Translations under genes and position numbers: made by a program | Assembly: GCF_016725325.1 (NCBI RefSeq) | Contig: NZ_CP068083.1 | Location: forward strand, 4,216,001-4,280,000 | Reading direction: 5' to 3' | DNA from: Sphingobacterium spiritivorum | GTDB taxonomy: Bacteria; Bacteroidota; Bacteroidia; Sphingobacteriales; Sphingobacteriaceae | Length of the DNA stretch: 64,000 nt | Part shown: piece after piece, positions 46,365-55,480 of the stretch | Numbering within the stretch: the first letter of the stretch is position 1 | Layout: each line of letters starts with the position of its first letter | Notes under the pieces: model-generated | Database searches by the model: none | Told to the model about the DNA's origin: nothing | Seen by the model: the letters and a program-made list of their open reading frames with translations, nothing else

Positions 46365-47300
46365 TTAAAATTTTCTTCGTTGCAGGCCCTGGTAGAAATT
46401 TTCGGTTTGATCTGCCAGATCCGGCACTAATATTTTCCATTCATCAAACATTGCTCGTTGATATTCCTGATAATATTTTGGTGCTATCTTTAGGGATTGC
46501 TGCCTTTGTTCTTCTAGCAGATCAAGCTGTTGCTGTAATTCCGTTGTTCTATTACTAGCCAGTTTCAACTTTAACTCATGTGCCTGATGATAGAGTATCC
46601 TTTCATTTTCCTGTTCTTTATGATATTTTTCCAGCAGGTGGCGTGTTCGTTGTTCTGCCAATCCCCGGCCAATGTCTTCCAGTCTTTGAGTCAGTGTACC
46701 TGGTTTAAAAGTATTCTTAGTCTGGCAGCTTGGACAGGTCAGATATGTCGTAATAAAATAAATTTTAGTCAGGCAAATTTTATCTCCGCATTGCTGACAC
46801 CTGAACTGATCTTTGATCTGCGCATGCTCATCCAGTATCTTTTGATACAGTATTTCATAATCTGTTTGATTTGTATGTTCAAGTTGTTCACGGTAATAGT
46901 TGTACTTTTTGTGAAAATCATTGTACAACCTGTCAGAGCAGGTAATTCTAAAATCAGTTAAGTTATGATACATCGGATGCAAACCATCTATTTCTACGCT
47001 AAGTCGCTGGTAAACGGCTTCAATTTTGTCCTGATATATAGCTTCTGCCTTTTCTATTATACTATTAAGCTGCCCCTGTATGCCTGAATAAAATATTCCA
47101 TATTCGCGTTCATCTCTTATTTTCAGCTCCTCAAGCTCAGGTAGTGCTGCTTCCGTGAATTCCTGCATTTTGACTTCTAATTTATTGAGAAATACAAATA
47201 ATCTTTCCTGATTTTCAATCAGAATTTTAGACAACTCCTCCATAGAATTGAAATTATTTTCATGACCCAGGTTTTCTCTTTTGCTAAATAGGTTAAACAT
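46365..47300 (-). CDS. Coiled-coil protein with central zinc ribbon
   Basis: 311 residues. An N-terminal helical region (~1-160; LSKILIENQERLFVFLNKLE), then a four-Cys zinc ribbon (CQQCG ... CPSCQ, ~165-190), then a long coiled coil (LEKYHKEQENERILYH, TTELQQQLDLLEEQRQQSLK) and a Trp-containing C-terminus. No membrane segment. Function unknown; the zinc ribbon and coiled coil suggest a scaffold or adaptor. It lies between the small zinc-ribbon gene (31 bp) and the acidic protein gene (17 bp). Confidence 0.82.
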   Translation of the reverse strand: MFNLFSKRENLGHENNFNSMEELSKILIENQERLFVFLNKLEVKMQEFTEAALPELEELKIRDEREYGIFYSGIQGQLNSIIEKAEAIYQDKIEAVYQRLSVEIDGLHPMYHNLTDFRITCSDRLYNDFHKKYNYYREQLEHTNQTDYEILYQKILDEHAQIKDQFRCQQCGDKICLTKIYFITTYLTCPSCQTKNTFKPGTLTQRLEDIGRGLAEQRTRHLLEKYHKEQENERILYHQAHELKLKLASNRTTELQQQLDLLEEQRQQSLKIAPKYYQEYQRAMFDEWKILVPDLADQTENFYQGLQRRKF

Positions 47301-47331
47301 AGAATATCAGTAGTCTAATGTAAAAGATCTC

Positions 47332-47574
47332 TTACATAGAATTGTCTTCTTTTTTTAAATGTAATCCGTCAGTAATTCTGACCTTAATAAATTGAAATCC
47401 GCAATATGCACAATGTGTGAGACCGTCCTGCTGTGCTCTGCCTGCACCGCAATTGGGACAAGGATGTATGCTTAGTTCAGGCTCTTTCTCTTCCGGTTTT
47501 CCTCCGTAATGCTGCTGCGTCTTCGCTTTATTTTTTAACTTTTCAAGTATAGTATTAGTTTTCTTTTCTGTCAT
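47332..47574 (-). CDS. Small zinc-ribbon protein
   Basis: 80 residues from MTEKKTNTILEKL (ATG 47574; 47595 is a less likely upstream start). A basic helical N-terminus (LKNKAKTQQHYGGKPEEKEP) precedes one zinc ribbon with HPCPNCGAGRAQQDGLTHCA followed by YCGF (C-x2-C ... C-x2-C). Probably cytoplasmic. Part of the SPFH operon, 34 bp after the SPFH gene. No known name. Confidence 0.8.
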   Translation of the reverse strand: MTEKKTNTILEKLKNKAKTQQHYGGKPEEKEPELSIHPCPNCGAGRAQQDGLTHCAYCGFQFIKVRITDGLHLKKEDNSM

Positions 47575-47608
47575 AAGAATACCTGTTATATGCAAATGCT
47601 GCTGTTCT

Positions 47609-48565
47609 CTATAATTTCTTCAGAAGTTCAGTCTTTTTTATTTTGTAATCGTCTTCATCTATCAGTTCGGAATCAAAAAGGGATTTTAGTTTTTTGAGCT
47701 TTTCTGCAATATCCTCTTGTGTATGTTCAGGTGGAGGTGTTTGTTCTTCAAGAATTATTCTGTCCATCAGCATACTGAAAGCTATGGCATTTCTGGTGGC
47801 TTCATTCGCATCAGTTCCTTTTTGAGAAATAGCCTGAGCAGTACTGAATTTGGTGTATTTGTCCATATCTGTCACCATGTTCATATTGCTGATTTTGTCG
47901 TAATGTTGTGTCACTTCTTCCGGAAGAGTTACGGAGGTAATCATGAACTGAGTCAATGTCAGACCAAATTGTTCAAAATATGGACGTAGTAGGGGAGTTA
48001 CCTTTTGACTCAAATCTGTTATGTTACCTGCCACATGCGTAATTGTCAGTTGTTCATTTGCCAGAACTTCTCCAAATTTAGGAGCGATGTAATCACGAAG
48101 TTCATGTTGCAGTTCAAAAATTGTAAAGCGTTCATAGGATCCCGCATACTGTCTGAAAAAAGTCGGAATATCAGTAATCTGTATGTCGAAAGTACCAAAA
48201 GCACGTATACGAATTTGTCCGAATAGCGGATCATTCAGCAGAATAGGAGCCGGGGTACCCCATTTGTTATTAACAAAATGGCGGGTATTGAAATAATATA
48301 TGTCTGCTTTAAAAGGACTTTCAAATCCATATTTCCAACCTTTGAGTTGACTTAACAGGGGTACATTCTCCGTACGCAACTTATAGAGTCCTGCGCGGAA
48401 CACATCTGCCAGTTGACCTTCATTGAGAAATAATGCAGCCTGACTTTCCCGTACGGTTAATTGGGCTCCGTTTTTGATCTCTTTATCCTCATCCGGATAC
48501 TTCCACATCAGTAGATTTGGATCCGGCGTAACACTCTCAATAATCTCTATAAAAGATAATTTCAT
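47609..48565 (-). CDS. SPFH-domain protein with C-terminal SHOCT motif (YdjI-like)
   Basis: 318 residues. Residues ~15-225 match the SPFH/virion-core-like family (LTVRESQAALFLNEGQLADV, PIL-LNDPLFGQIRIRAFGTF, FELQHELRDYIAPKFGEVLA). A linker leads to a SHOCT-type C-terminus (EKLKKLKSLFDSELIDEDDY). No transmembrane helix is visible, unlike flotillins; B. subtilis YdjI, the closest type I know, works with zinc-ribbon partners to bring PspA to stressed membranes. Two zinc-ribbon proteins follow here, so a membrane-stress or membrane-patch complex is plausible (inference). Confidence 0.87.
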   Translation of the reverse strand: MKLSFIEIIESVTPDPNLLMWKYPDEDKEIKNGAQLTVRESQAALFLNEGQLADVFRAGLYKLRTENVPLLSQLKGWKYGFESPFKADIYYFNTRHFVNNKWGTPAPILLNDPLFGQIRIRAFGTFDIQITDIPTFFRQYAGSYERFTIFELQHELRDYIAPKFGEVLANEQLTITHVAGNITDLSQKVTPLLRPYFEQFGLTLTQFMITSVTLPEEVTQHYDKISNMNMVTDMDKYTKFSTAQAISQKGTDANEATRNAIAFSMLMDRIILEEQTPPPEHTQEDIAEKLKKLKSLFDSELIDEDDYKIKKTELLKKL

Positions 48566-48615
48566 AGCTTTTATTTAAAATTTAAAGATTAATATACAGT
48601 AATTATCTTTAATGT

Positions 48616-48623
48616 CAAAATTA
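48616..48623 (-). promoter_or_regulatory. Putative -7 element of the SPFH operon
   Basis: On the minus strand TAATTTTG matches TAnnTTTG, 51 bp before the SPFH start. No obvious -33. Confidence 0.4.
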
Positions 48624-48728
48624 AAATTATCAGAGCACATGATTTTATTGATTTTGTAACATTAATTTAACATAAAAGTAACATTAGCGAAGATTTCTTG
48701 TCTCACCGCCGGAAGTTAAAGGAATATC

Positions 48729-48759
48729 AGGCTGCCTTAGAACTTAATTAAGACAGCCT
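48729..48759. repeat. Inverted repeat between OMP gene and SPFH operon
   Basis: AGGCTGCCTTA pairs with TAAGACAGCCT (11 bp, one G-T). It lies just after the outer-membrane protein gene (minus strand). No proper T run, so termination is only possible. Confidence 0.4.
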
Positions 48760-48794
48760 TAAAAATGGAAAGGCCCTGTAAGATTAGTGTCGTT

Positions 48795-49499
48795 TTATCT
48801 CCAGTTATAAAAGGTACGTTTACGGAAAGTATAGCTAACACCCAGTGATATGGTAAGTGCTCCTTCTCCACGACGCCCACCAACTTCACCGTCAAAACTG
48901 TCTCCTACAAAATTACCGCGTACATCAGCTGTAAAGTTTAAATTTTCGGTTAGTACAAAGCTATTTAAGATGCCTAAATTTGGACTTACTTTTGTAGCCT
49001 TTGGTTCATTTGTGGTCATCATCACACCTATACCCGCATAAGGAATAAAGGAATAAATCCTTTCATTATCATATCCGTCTATTATATTGTTCATATTGAC
49101 TAATATATCTGCATGTCCGTATATATATTTAAAAGATTGTTTTTGGAGTCTTTCAGCAGCATTATATACTTCACCGGTAGAGTGACTTCCGTTTTGGGTG
49201 AGTCCTTTGATCTGAAAACCGTTTATACCTGCACGGACGCCTGTATTAGCATTGATCCATTTGCCGGCATACAAATCAAAATTTGGCGTAATGCGTTTCC
49301 CGAAAGAAAGTTGTTTGTTGTGATCTCCGAAATAGATCTGTCCCCCTATGCCTGCGCCTGCGAACCAGGGATTGTAAAAAGGGCTGTTCTTCCGTTGCTG
49401 AAATCGGGATGACTGCACAATCGGATCTTTTGTCGAAGCATTAGTATGCGTCGCAACAGGCAATAGCCAAATTAAAAGAATGAAATACTTTCTTTTCAT
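48795..49499 (-). CDS. Outer membrane beta-barrel protein
   Basis: 234 residues from MKRKYFILLIWLLP (ATG 49499; the longer frame to 49547 is unlikely). Signal ends THTNAS. Amphipathic strands alternate through the protein (PNFDLYAGKWINANTGVRAG, YIFGHADILVN-type segments, YSFIPYAGIGVMM) and the end is LTISLGVSYTFRKR, as in small OmpA-like or porin-like barrels; there is no OmpA peptidoglycan domain. Divergent from the LytTR gene. Role unknown. Confidence 0.82.
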   Translation of the reverse strand: MKRKYFILLIWLLPVATHTNASTKDPIVQSSRFQQRKNSPFYNPWFAGAGIGGQIYFGDHNKQLSFGKRITPNFDLYAGKWINANTGVRAGINGFQIKGLTQNGSHSTGEVYNAAERLQKQSFKYIYGHADILVNMNNIIDGYDNERIYSFIPYAGIGVMMTTNEPKATKVSPNLGILNSFVLTENLNFTADVRGNFVGDSFDGEVGGRRGEGALTISLGVSYTFRKRTFYNWR

Positions 49500-49808
49500 G
49501 TTAGTGAATTTAGTGTGTTGGTGTATTTGTTGCTCAGAACAGTCCAAGCGAACATGTATACAGCGTTAGTGTGCTGTAAAGTTAGTTTTCTTTAATTTCT
49601 ATGATAACAAATTTTTTAGTAATCTTTAGAGAAGTAGCTTTTAGGCTACAACTGGATAAAAGGTATAGGATATTGACCTGATCTGCTGTAAAGAAAAAGG
49701 AAAACAGAAAAAAGACAGATTTTTTTATAAAGAGAAAGAAAAATATAATAACGGTATAGTGTTTCTTTGGGTAAGAATTAATAAGTTTGCTGTTTAATAC
49801 ATAAGCGA
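49500..49808. other. Divergent promoter region between OMP and LytTR genes
   Basis: 309 bp, AT-rich. TAAGTTTG at 49782-49789 (plus) fits a -7 element 19 bp before the LytTR ATG; the TTG upstream is too close for a normal -33. No other structure seen. Confidence 0.4.
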
Positions 49809-50549
49809 ATGATAACTGTAGTTATTATTGAAGACGAAGCTGTAATTCAAAAAGAAATAGCTTATCTGGTATCAGCTGAATCAGATACCAGGCTTACAGG
49901 AAGCAGTGATAGTGTATTATCTGCGGTACAGCTTATAGAGCTACAGCAACCGGATATTATTCTGATGGATATACAGTTGCGTGATGGTACAGCATTCGAT
50001 ATTATCAGATTATTAAAGTATAATCCTCAAAATATTATTTTCATTACAGCTTATGATGAGTTTGCGATCAGAGCAATCAAGTGCGGGGCACTGGATTATT
50101 TGCTTAAGCCCATCGATCACAGTGAATTCAAGCAAGCCTTTGAACGTTACCGCAAACGAAATACTGACATAAAGTCCGGAAAACAATTATCATTGGTGCA
50201 GAAATTAATGGAAAACCGGCAGCAAATTCCTGAACATATTGCTCTTCCGTCTTTGAATCAGATACGTATTATTACAGTACAGGAAATCATGTACTGTCGT
50301 GGAGATGGGCCATATACCTGGTTTTATCTTACTAACGGGGAAGAGCAATTAGCCTCCAGACCGCTTAAATATTACGAAGAACTCTTACAGCCCCCATACT
50401 TTCTGCGTACACACCAGTCGTATCTGGTTAACCGCAGATATGTTTCGGGAATTAGTAATTCGGAGAATCTTGTTTTAAAAAATAATCAGCATGTGCCTGT
50501 ATCTGCCCGACGGAAAAAGAATATCTTGCAACAACTTTTTCCACAGTAA
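49809..50549 (+). CDS. LytTR family response regulator
   Basis: 246 residues. Receiver with acidic residues Glu8/Asp9, phosphoacceptor Asp54 (IILMDIQLRDG), switch Thr80 and Lys100 (YLLKPIDHSEF); LytTR domain from ~140 (IALPSLNQIRIITVQEIMYC, FLRTHQSYLVNRRYVSGISN). Complete and probably functional. No kinase gene is adjacent, so its partner is elsewhere. It is divergent from the outer-membrane barrel gene and lies 3.5 kb from the SPFH operon. Confidence 0.93.
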   Translation: MITVVIIEDEAVIQKEIAYLVSAESDTRLTGSSDSVLSAVQLIELQQPDIILMDIQLRDGTAFDIIRLLKYNPQNIIFITAYDEFAIRAIKCGALDYLLKPIDHSEFKQAFERYRKRNTDIKSGKQLSLVQKLMENRQQIPEHIALPSLNQIRIITVQEIMYCRGDGPYTWFYLTNGEEQLASRPLKYYEELLQPPYFLRTHQSYLVNRRYVSGISNSENLVLKNNQHVPVSARRKKNILQQLFPQ

Positions 50550-50614
50550 TGTAGAAGCATATAATTTCTAAGTTCGATAGAACATATTTTAATTTAAACT
50601 GAAAAATGAATAAA

Positions 50615-51229
50615 ATGAAACTGATAACACATACTTCCATTATTCTGTTAGCTTTAAGTATGAGCAGTTGTAATGGACAATCCGGTAAAGCGAATACAGC
50701 GATAGTCCAAACAGATTCCGTTAAACCTGTTGATCAACTGGAGACACTTACAAAAGAGCTTTACAAATGGGTGGAGTCTGATAATGCCGGCGAAGACTTC
50801 AGTCCTCTGCCTGAGCAGGAAACCGATAGCCTGTATTTGGGTTTGGACCTGGAGGCTCATAAAAATCGAGTTTCTACGCTTAAGAATACACATTTTTTTG
50901 CTACAGAATTTCTTGAAAATTATAACAAGATCGGACTGACGATTGATGAGAAGTTACGTAGTCATTCTTTTTCCTGGTATATCGGAGAATTACCCCCATT
51001 TGGAAACGGAGCAAATCCATGGTGTAATTGTCAGGATAATCCCGATGATTACTGGAAAAAAATCAGCCTGCAGGATGTCGTATTTGATGGTGAAACCGCA
51101 ACTTACAACTGGACATGGGGAGACGGGGTTCCATACAAGATGAAGGCTGTCAAAGAGAATGACGGCTGGAAGGTTTCTTATATGCAAGGTTTTGATTCTG
51201 AGGAATTTCTTTCGCAGCAAAATAACTAA
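50615..51229 (+). CDS. Uncharacterised lipoprotein
   Basis: 204 residues from MKLITHTSIILLAL (a Met three codons upstream, 50606, is possible). Lipoprotein signal with lipobox SMSSC. The mature part is acidic with SWYIGELPPFGNGANPWCNC and ATYNWTWGDGVPYKMKAVKE, ending in a small beta-rich region like DUF3828/NTF2-type lipoproteins (weak resemblance). 65 bp after the LytTR gene. Function unknown. Confidence 0.8.
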   Translation: MKLITHTSIILLALSMSSCNGQSGKANTAIVQTDSVKPVDQLETLTKELYKWVESDNAGEDFSPLPEQETDSLYLGLDLEAHKNRVSTLKNTHFFATEFLENYNKIGLTIDEKLRSHSFSWYIGELPPFGNGANPWCNCQDNPDDYWKKISLQDVVFDGETATYNWTWGDGVPYKMKAVKENDGWKVSYMQGFDSEEFLSQQNN

Positions 51230-51244
51230 TATTCAGACTTTTCG

Positions 51245-51287
51245 AAGATGATCGGGGAGAAGGACTATTCCTCTTCCTCATCATCTT
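51245..51287 (+). terminator. Hairpin after lipoprotein gene
   Basis: AAGATGAT pairs with ATCATCTT, extended inside by GAGAAGGA / TCCTCTTC. It follows the stop by 15 bp; the downstream DNA is AT-rich without a T run. Confidence 0.45.
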
Positions 51288-51402
51288 AAGAAATATAATC
51301 CCAGCTCACTGGTAATTTATCGAGCAGTTCTTCAAACTTTTCATGATCACTGCTACATGCAAATGTTCTTCCAACTGCCGGATTTCTAAAGGCACAAAAC
51401 CA
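51286..51402 (-). pseudogene. Possible remnant of a gene (38 codons)
   Basis: On the minus strand the frame reads WFCAFRNPAVGRTFACSSDH then EKFEELLDKLPVSWDYIS and a stop, a protein-like C-terminus. No start codon precedes it and a stop lies immediately upstream. It may be the decayed 3' end of a lost gene; it could also be chance. Confidence 0.25.
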
Positions 51403-51604
51403 TTACTATCTATTGGAGTAAGTTGATACAATCATTTAATCTTTTCAAAGACTGTCATCTCCGCCATGCGTTAACAAGTAAAAATATAGTCAGAATGGGG
51501 CTTAACAGACTATTTTTCACATTTCAACTAAAGAAACAGCGCTTTAGATAAGCTCCTTATCTATCTCAGAATGGGTCTGAAAACACGAAATATGAAATAA
51601 AAGT

Positions 51605-51634
51605 TGTAATAAGAAGATTTCGTTTTATATTTGC
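51605..51634 (+). promoter_or_regulatory. Bacteroidota promoter (-33 TTG, 19-bp spacer, -7 TATATTTG)
   Basis: TTG at 51605-51607 and TATATTTG at 51627-51634 match both consensus elements at normal spacing. Transcription would begin near 51640, ~590 bp before the next gene and ~90 bp before the hairpin cluster. Confidence 0.6.
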
Positions 51635-51639
51635 GTTGT

Positions 51640-51860
51640 TTTTAATCAGTCTAAATAATTGGATTGAATATTGTAAATGTGGTTATTACATGGCCGTTTA
51701 CAATAATAAGTCCGATAGCGTATAAAAATAACGCCATGCATAAGACGGCAATCCTTTGCATGGCGTAAAACTACGATCAGCGGCAACTGATTGTAGTTGA
51801 TCTGCTCAGCAAGCTGAACAGGTCACTCCCGATACTGTAACATATGGAAGAATCTGCAAG
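51640..51860 (+). ncRNA. Candidate structured RNA with three strong hairpins
   Basis: Hairpin 1: ACGCCATGCA / TGCATGGCGT (51731-51740 with 51757-51766). Hairpin 2: CTACGATCAG / CTGATTGTAG (51771-51780 with 51787-51796). Hairpin 3: 51799-51810 with 51813-51824, one mismatch. The loops of hairpins 1 and 2 both contain CGGCAA. A good promoter lies just upstream. It may be a small RNA or a long leader of the TonB receptor gene at 52228. Ends are approximate and no known family was recognised. Confidence 0.4.
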
Positions 51861-52227
51861 ATAGAGAAAAATAAAAAATTAAACTATTTCTTATTCAAAT
51901 ATCTTCTTGTTATTTCTTTTCATAAAGAGTTGAAACAAATAAATACGAACAATATTCAACATATTATGAAATACTTATATCTATTTTCTCTTTACAACTC
52001 TCCTGAAAGCGAGTCTATTATGCTTGTGCAACCTGTCAGCACGTTCAAAATAAGAGCTTCCAATCCATTTCGATAATATATTGCTTCCGTTTTTTCAATC
52101 TGTATACAGATTGATGCCTTACCGTTTCCTTTTACAGTATGTCAGCCTGTAAAGTGGAAATACTAAACTATGCTCAACACTTAATTCACATAATATAAAC
52201 AACACACACCCTTAATTCAGTACACTC
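51861..52227. other. Upstream region of TonB receptor gene
   Basis: About 370 bp, AT-rich, no credible gene. TTTACAG and CTGTAAAG (52132-52155 region) form a short inverted repeat. No clear promoter or Fur-like site was recognised. Confidence 0.3.
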
Positions 52228-54645
52228 ATGAATAAACTATTACGTTTGTTATTTTTTTGTCTTCTTTATCTGACCGGGTCAGCATCCTATGCGCAAAGCC
52301 TGTATTCAGTTGAAGGAATAATTTTAAATGAAAATGATCAGCCTGTTTCAGGAGCCACAATTAAACTGAACCCTTCAGATCTGGCAACAACAACAGATAC
52401 CGAAGGTCATTTTAAATTGTCCAATGTAAAGTCTGGTAATTATGAATTGCAAATAAAATCCTTTGGATACAGCAAATATCAGTCTGTTGTATTGGTCAAG
52501 AATCAATCACTGGACCTGGGACAGATCAAACTGTCTTCAAAATCAGAATCTATTGACGAAGTCTCTGTCTACGGACGTTATTATCAGCAATATAAACTGG
52601 ACAGCATTTCGGGTTCACTCCGTTTAAAAACACCTATTCTGGAGTTGCCTCAGAATATACAGATCATATCGGCCGATCTTATGGCTGATCAGCAAGTATT
52701 TGATATTGTAGATGGTATTACACGTAATATCAGCGGGGCTACACGTCAGGGACACTGGGATAACCAATACGCTAACCTGAGAATGCGCGGATCGAAAATT
52801 CCTGCATTCAGGAATGGTATGAATATCGAAGCTTCCTGGGGTCCTACCGCTGAAGATGCCTCTATGATTGAGCGTATAGAATTCGTAAAAGGTCCGGCAG
52901 GTTTTATGCTGGCTAATGGCGAGCCGGGAGGATTCTATAATGTCGTAACCAAAAAACCTTCAGGTCACACCAAAGGATCCGCAAGCTTCAATATGGGGAG
53001 CTTCAGCACCTACCGCGGAGCTCTGGATTTTGATGGTAAACTTAGTAAGGATGGTAAACTGTTGTATCGTCTTAATGTGGCAGGTCAACAGAAAGATTAT
53101 TTTACAAAATACAACTACAGCAATCGTGTTGTAGTAGCGCCGGTATTGACGTATAAAATTGACGATGCGACCTCACTGACAGTAGAGTACACTTATCAGG
53201 GATCTACCTACCTGACGAATGGTAACTATACCTTTTCTCCAAAACAGTATGCAGATCCGGGCATTGCCAATGATTTCTTCTATGGAGATCCATCTTTTGA
53301 ACCTAGTAAAATCAAAGACCACAGTGCCTATGTATATTTTGATCACAAGCTTAACGAAAACTGGAAATTACATGCTCAGGTAGCTTATTTTAATTTCAAT
53401 ATGATTGCAAACAGCACCTGGCTGAATTATATGAAACCGAATGGTGATATGCCTCGTAACCTCAGCATCGCTGATGAGGCCGGAGAAAACAGATTTGCAC
53501 AGTTTTCTTTTACGGGAGAAGAGAAGACAGGAGGAGTAAGACACCGTTTACTGTTCGGAGGAGACTTTGGAAATAAAAAATTCTGGGGTGATTTCAGAAC
53601 GTTACTGGATTCTATTCCATTTGCATCCCTTAATGTATACGATCCGAAATATGGTATTCCAGGCGCAGTCTTACCAGCTATTGACAGATCTAAAAGTGTA
53701 AAATTAAGAGCCGGAGGAAGTAACTATGTATCTTCTGTTTCTTATACTTCATTCTATGCACATGATGAGATGGCTTTCTTAAATGATCAGCTTCGTCTTT
53801 CCTTAGGTTTACGATTCACCAATGCGGTGACAGTGGGTAAGACCAATGCTGCTGATGTGAAAGATAATGTATGGAGTCCACGTGCAGGATTAAGCTATTC
53901 GATTGATAAATCGATGAGTGTATATACTTTATACGATCAGTCATTTGTGCCTGTGGCTGGAGTAGATTGGGAAGGAAATGCATTCAAACCTATACGAGGT
54001 AATAATGTGGAAGCAGGAGTAAAGAAAGAATGGTTTGGAGGTCGTTGGATTTCTACAGTAAGTGCTTATTCGATAAGAAGGGAAAATTCTCTGGTGACAG
54101 ATCCGGATCCGAATCATGTTGTTAACGGGCAAACTTTCCAGGCACAGCTAGGGGAGACAAAATCAAAGGGAATTGAATTGGATATTACAGGTGAAATCCT
54201 AAAAGGATTAAATGTCAATGCCAACTATGCATTGACCGATTCTAAAATATCTAAAGCGAGTGACGAATCGACAATTGGAAATATAACACCTAATACAGCA
54301 AAACATACAGCCAACGCATGGCTGCAATATCGCATTCAAAACGGAACACTGAAAGGATTTGGTCTGATGGGAAGTGTTCAGACGATGTTTGACAGAGCAG
54401 TCGGTACGACAAAGGAATCCAATTTCAAAAACTATATACGTACAGATGGTGGTTTGAGTTATCAAAAAGGGAAATACAACATTTCATTATTGGTAAATAA
54501 CCTGTTGGATAACAGAAAACTACTGACTGCAGGATCTTTTTCAAAAGCAAATGCAGCTACCCTTGCTAAGGGAGGAGTTGATTATTACAGCTATATCGTA
54601 GAAGCAAGACGTAATATGCGTCTTGGTATTACTTATAAATTCTAG
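52228..54645 (+). CDS. TonB-dependent siderophore receptor
   Basis: 805 residues. Signal peptide ending ASYAQ, an N-terminal carboxypeptidase-like beta-sandwich (GIILNENDQPVSGATIKLNP), a plug domain (LPQNIQIISADLMADQQVFD, MIERIEFVKGPAGFMLANGE, PGGFYNVVTKKP) and a barrel ending LGITYKF. The plug sequence is that of FhuA/FoxA-type ferric siderophore receptors rather than SusC or BtuB. It should import an iron-siderophore complex using TonB energy; the ligand cannot be determined. No siderophore biosynthesis gene is nearby. Confidence 0.92.
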   Translation: MNKLLRLLFFCLLYLTGSASYAQSLYSVEGIILNENDQPVSGATIKLNPSDLATTTDTEGHFKLSNVKSGNYELQIKSFGYSKYQSVVLVKNQSLDLGQIKLSSKSESIDEVSVYGRYYQQYKLDSISGSLRLKTPILELPQNIQIISADLMADQQVFDIVDGITRNISGATRQGHWDNQYANLRMRGSKIPAFRNGMNIEASWGPTAEDASMIERIEFVKGPAGFMLANGEPGGFYNVVTKKPSGHTKGSASFNMGSFSTYRGALDFDGKLSKDGKLLYRLNVAGQQKDYFTKYNYSNRVVVAPVLTYKIDDATSLTVEYTYQGSTYLTNGNYTFSPKQYADPGIANDFFYGDPSFEPSKIKDHSAYVYFDHKLNENWKLHAQVAYFNFNMIANSTWLNYMKPNGDMPRNLSIADEAGENRFAQFSFTGEEKTGGVRHRLLFGGDFGNKKFWGDFRTLLDSIPFASLNVYDPKYGIPGAVLPAIDRSKSVKLRAGGSNYVSSVSYTSFYAHDEMAFLNDQLRLSLGLRFTNAVTVGKTNAADVKDNVWSPRAGLSYSIDKSMSVYTLYDQSFVPVAGVDWEGNAFKPIRGNNVEAGVKKEWFGGRWISTVSAYSIRRENSLVTDPDPNHVVNGQTFQAQLGETKSKGIELDITGEILKGLNVNANYALTDSKISKASDESTIGNITPNTAKHTANAWLQYRIQNGTLKGFGLMGSVQTMFDRAVGTTKESNFKNYIRTDGGLSYQKGKYNISLLVNNLLDNRKLLTAGSFSKANAATLAKGGVDYYSYIVEARRNMRLGITYKF

Positions 54646-54682
54646 AGATTAATAATATTATAAACCCAATTCATTAACCCCG

Positions 54683-54718
54683 CAGCGTATCAATAAAAGT
54701 TGATACGCTGTTTTTGTT
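54683..54718 (+). terminator. Intrinsic terminator after TonB receptor gene
   Basis: Perfect 11-bp stem CAGCGTATCAA / TTGATACGCTG with a six-base loop, followed by TTTTTGTTT. Confidence 0.9.
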
Positions 54719-54810
54719 TGAATAATAACCACAACATTTAGCTCCGTTATTTGTTATTACAGCAGTATTCGTGTTGGAAATCCTATACATACATCATTAT
54801 TATAAAGCTT

Positions 54811-55269
54811 ATGAAATTATTAATTCTTCTGTTTACTGCATTCTTTATCGCATTGTTAGCTGCGAAATTCATGTACGGATTCTGGGATTTTGTATTTGCA
54901 GGGAATCTGGGGATGAGTGTATTTATCATCTTTACCGGATTATCACATTTTAGATTTCAAAAAGGAATGGCTATGATGATGCCCGATTATATACCTGCTA
55001 AGATGTTTTTTGTATACTTCACAGGAATATTGGAAATAGCTGCAGGAATAGGACTCATGATTCCCGGACTGCGTGCATTGACAGCTGTATTACTTATTAT
55101 ATTTTTAATAGTGGTGTTTATAGCAAATGTGAATTCTTCTAAGAAAATGATCAATATTTTCAAAGCCGATTACACAGGCCCCGGAATGAATTATCTCTAC
55201 GCCCAAAGACTGCCTATGCAATTGATTCTGATTGGCTGGACCTGGTATTTCGGACTTTATTTAAAATAA
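54811..55269 (+). CDS. DoxX-like integral membrane protein
   Basis: 152 residues from ATG 54811 (the upstream extension to 54751 is rejected). Four hydrophobic helices: LLILLFTAFFIALLAAKFMY, AGNLGMSVFIIFTGLSHFRF, MFFVYFTGILEIAAGIGLMI, ALTAVLLIIFLIVVFIANVN. The pattern, with HFRFQKGMAMMMPDYIP between helices 2 and 3, is typical of DoxX/DUF-type small membrane proteins. Role unknown; single-gene unit after a terminator. Confidence 0.85.
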   Translation: MKLLILLFTAFFIALLAAKFMYGFWDFVFAGNLGMSVFIIFTGLSHFRFQKGMAMMMPDYIPAKMFFVYFTGILEIAAGIGLMIPGLRALTAVLLIIFLIVVFIANVNSSKKMINIFKADYTGPGMNYLYAQRLPMQLILIGWTWYFGLYLK

Positions 55270-55442
55270 CATATTCCGAAGAATACAGTTGAGGTTAACA
55301 AACAGGTCATTGGTTATAACTGGTTGATCTTGAATATAATGTTAGTTCATAAAGACTGCAGGATAATCTAGTATTTATAATATGTCTATACCAAAATTTG
55401 CAGTTTTCTATATGCAAAATAGCATAAAACAAATACAATTGT

Positions 55443-55473
55443 TTGCTTCCCTTACTTAATAAAACTACTTTTG
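55443..55473 (+). promoter_or_regulatory. Bacteroidota promoter before small lipoprotein gene
   Basis: TTG at 55443-55445, 20-bp spacer, TACTTTTG at 55466-55473 (TAnnTTTG). The ATG is only 7 bases further, so the transcript would be nearly leaderless. Confidence 0.5.
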
Positions 55474-55480
55474 TTTATTG

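Noticed and set aside
51799..51860. Resemblance to a cobalamin riboswitch (CCCGATACTGTAA, GAATCTGC)
   Set aside because: The conserved upstream core is absent and the downstream receptor is of siderophore type, so the match is too weak.
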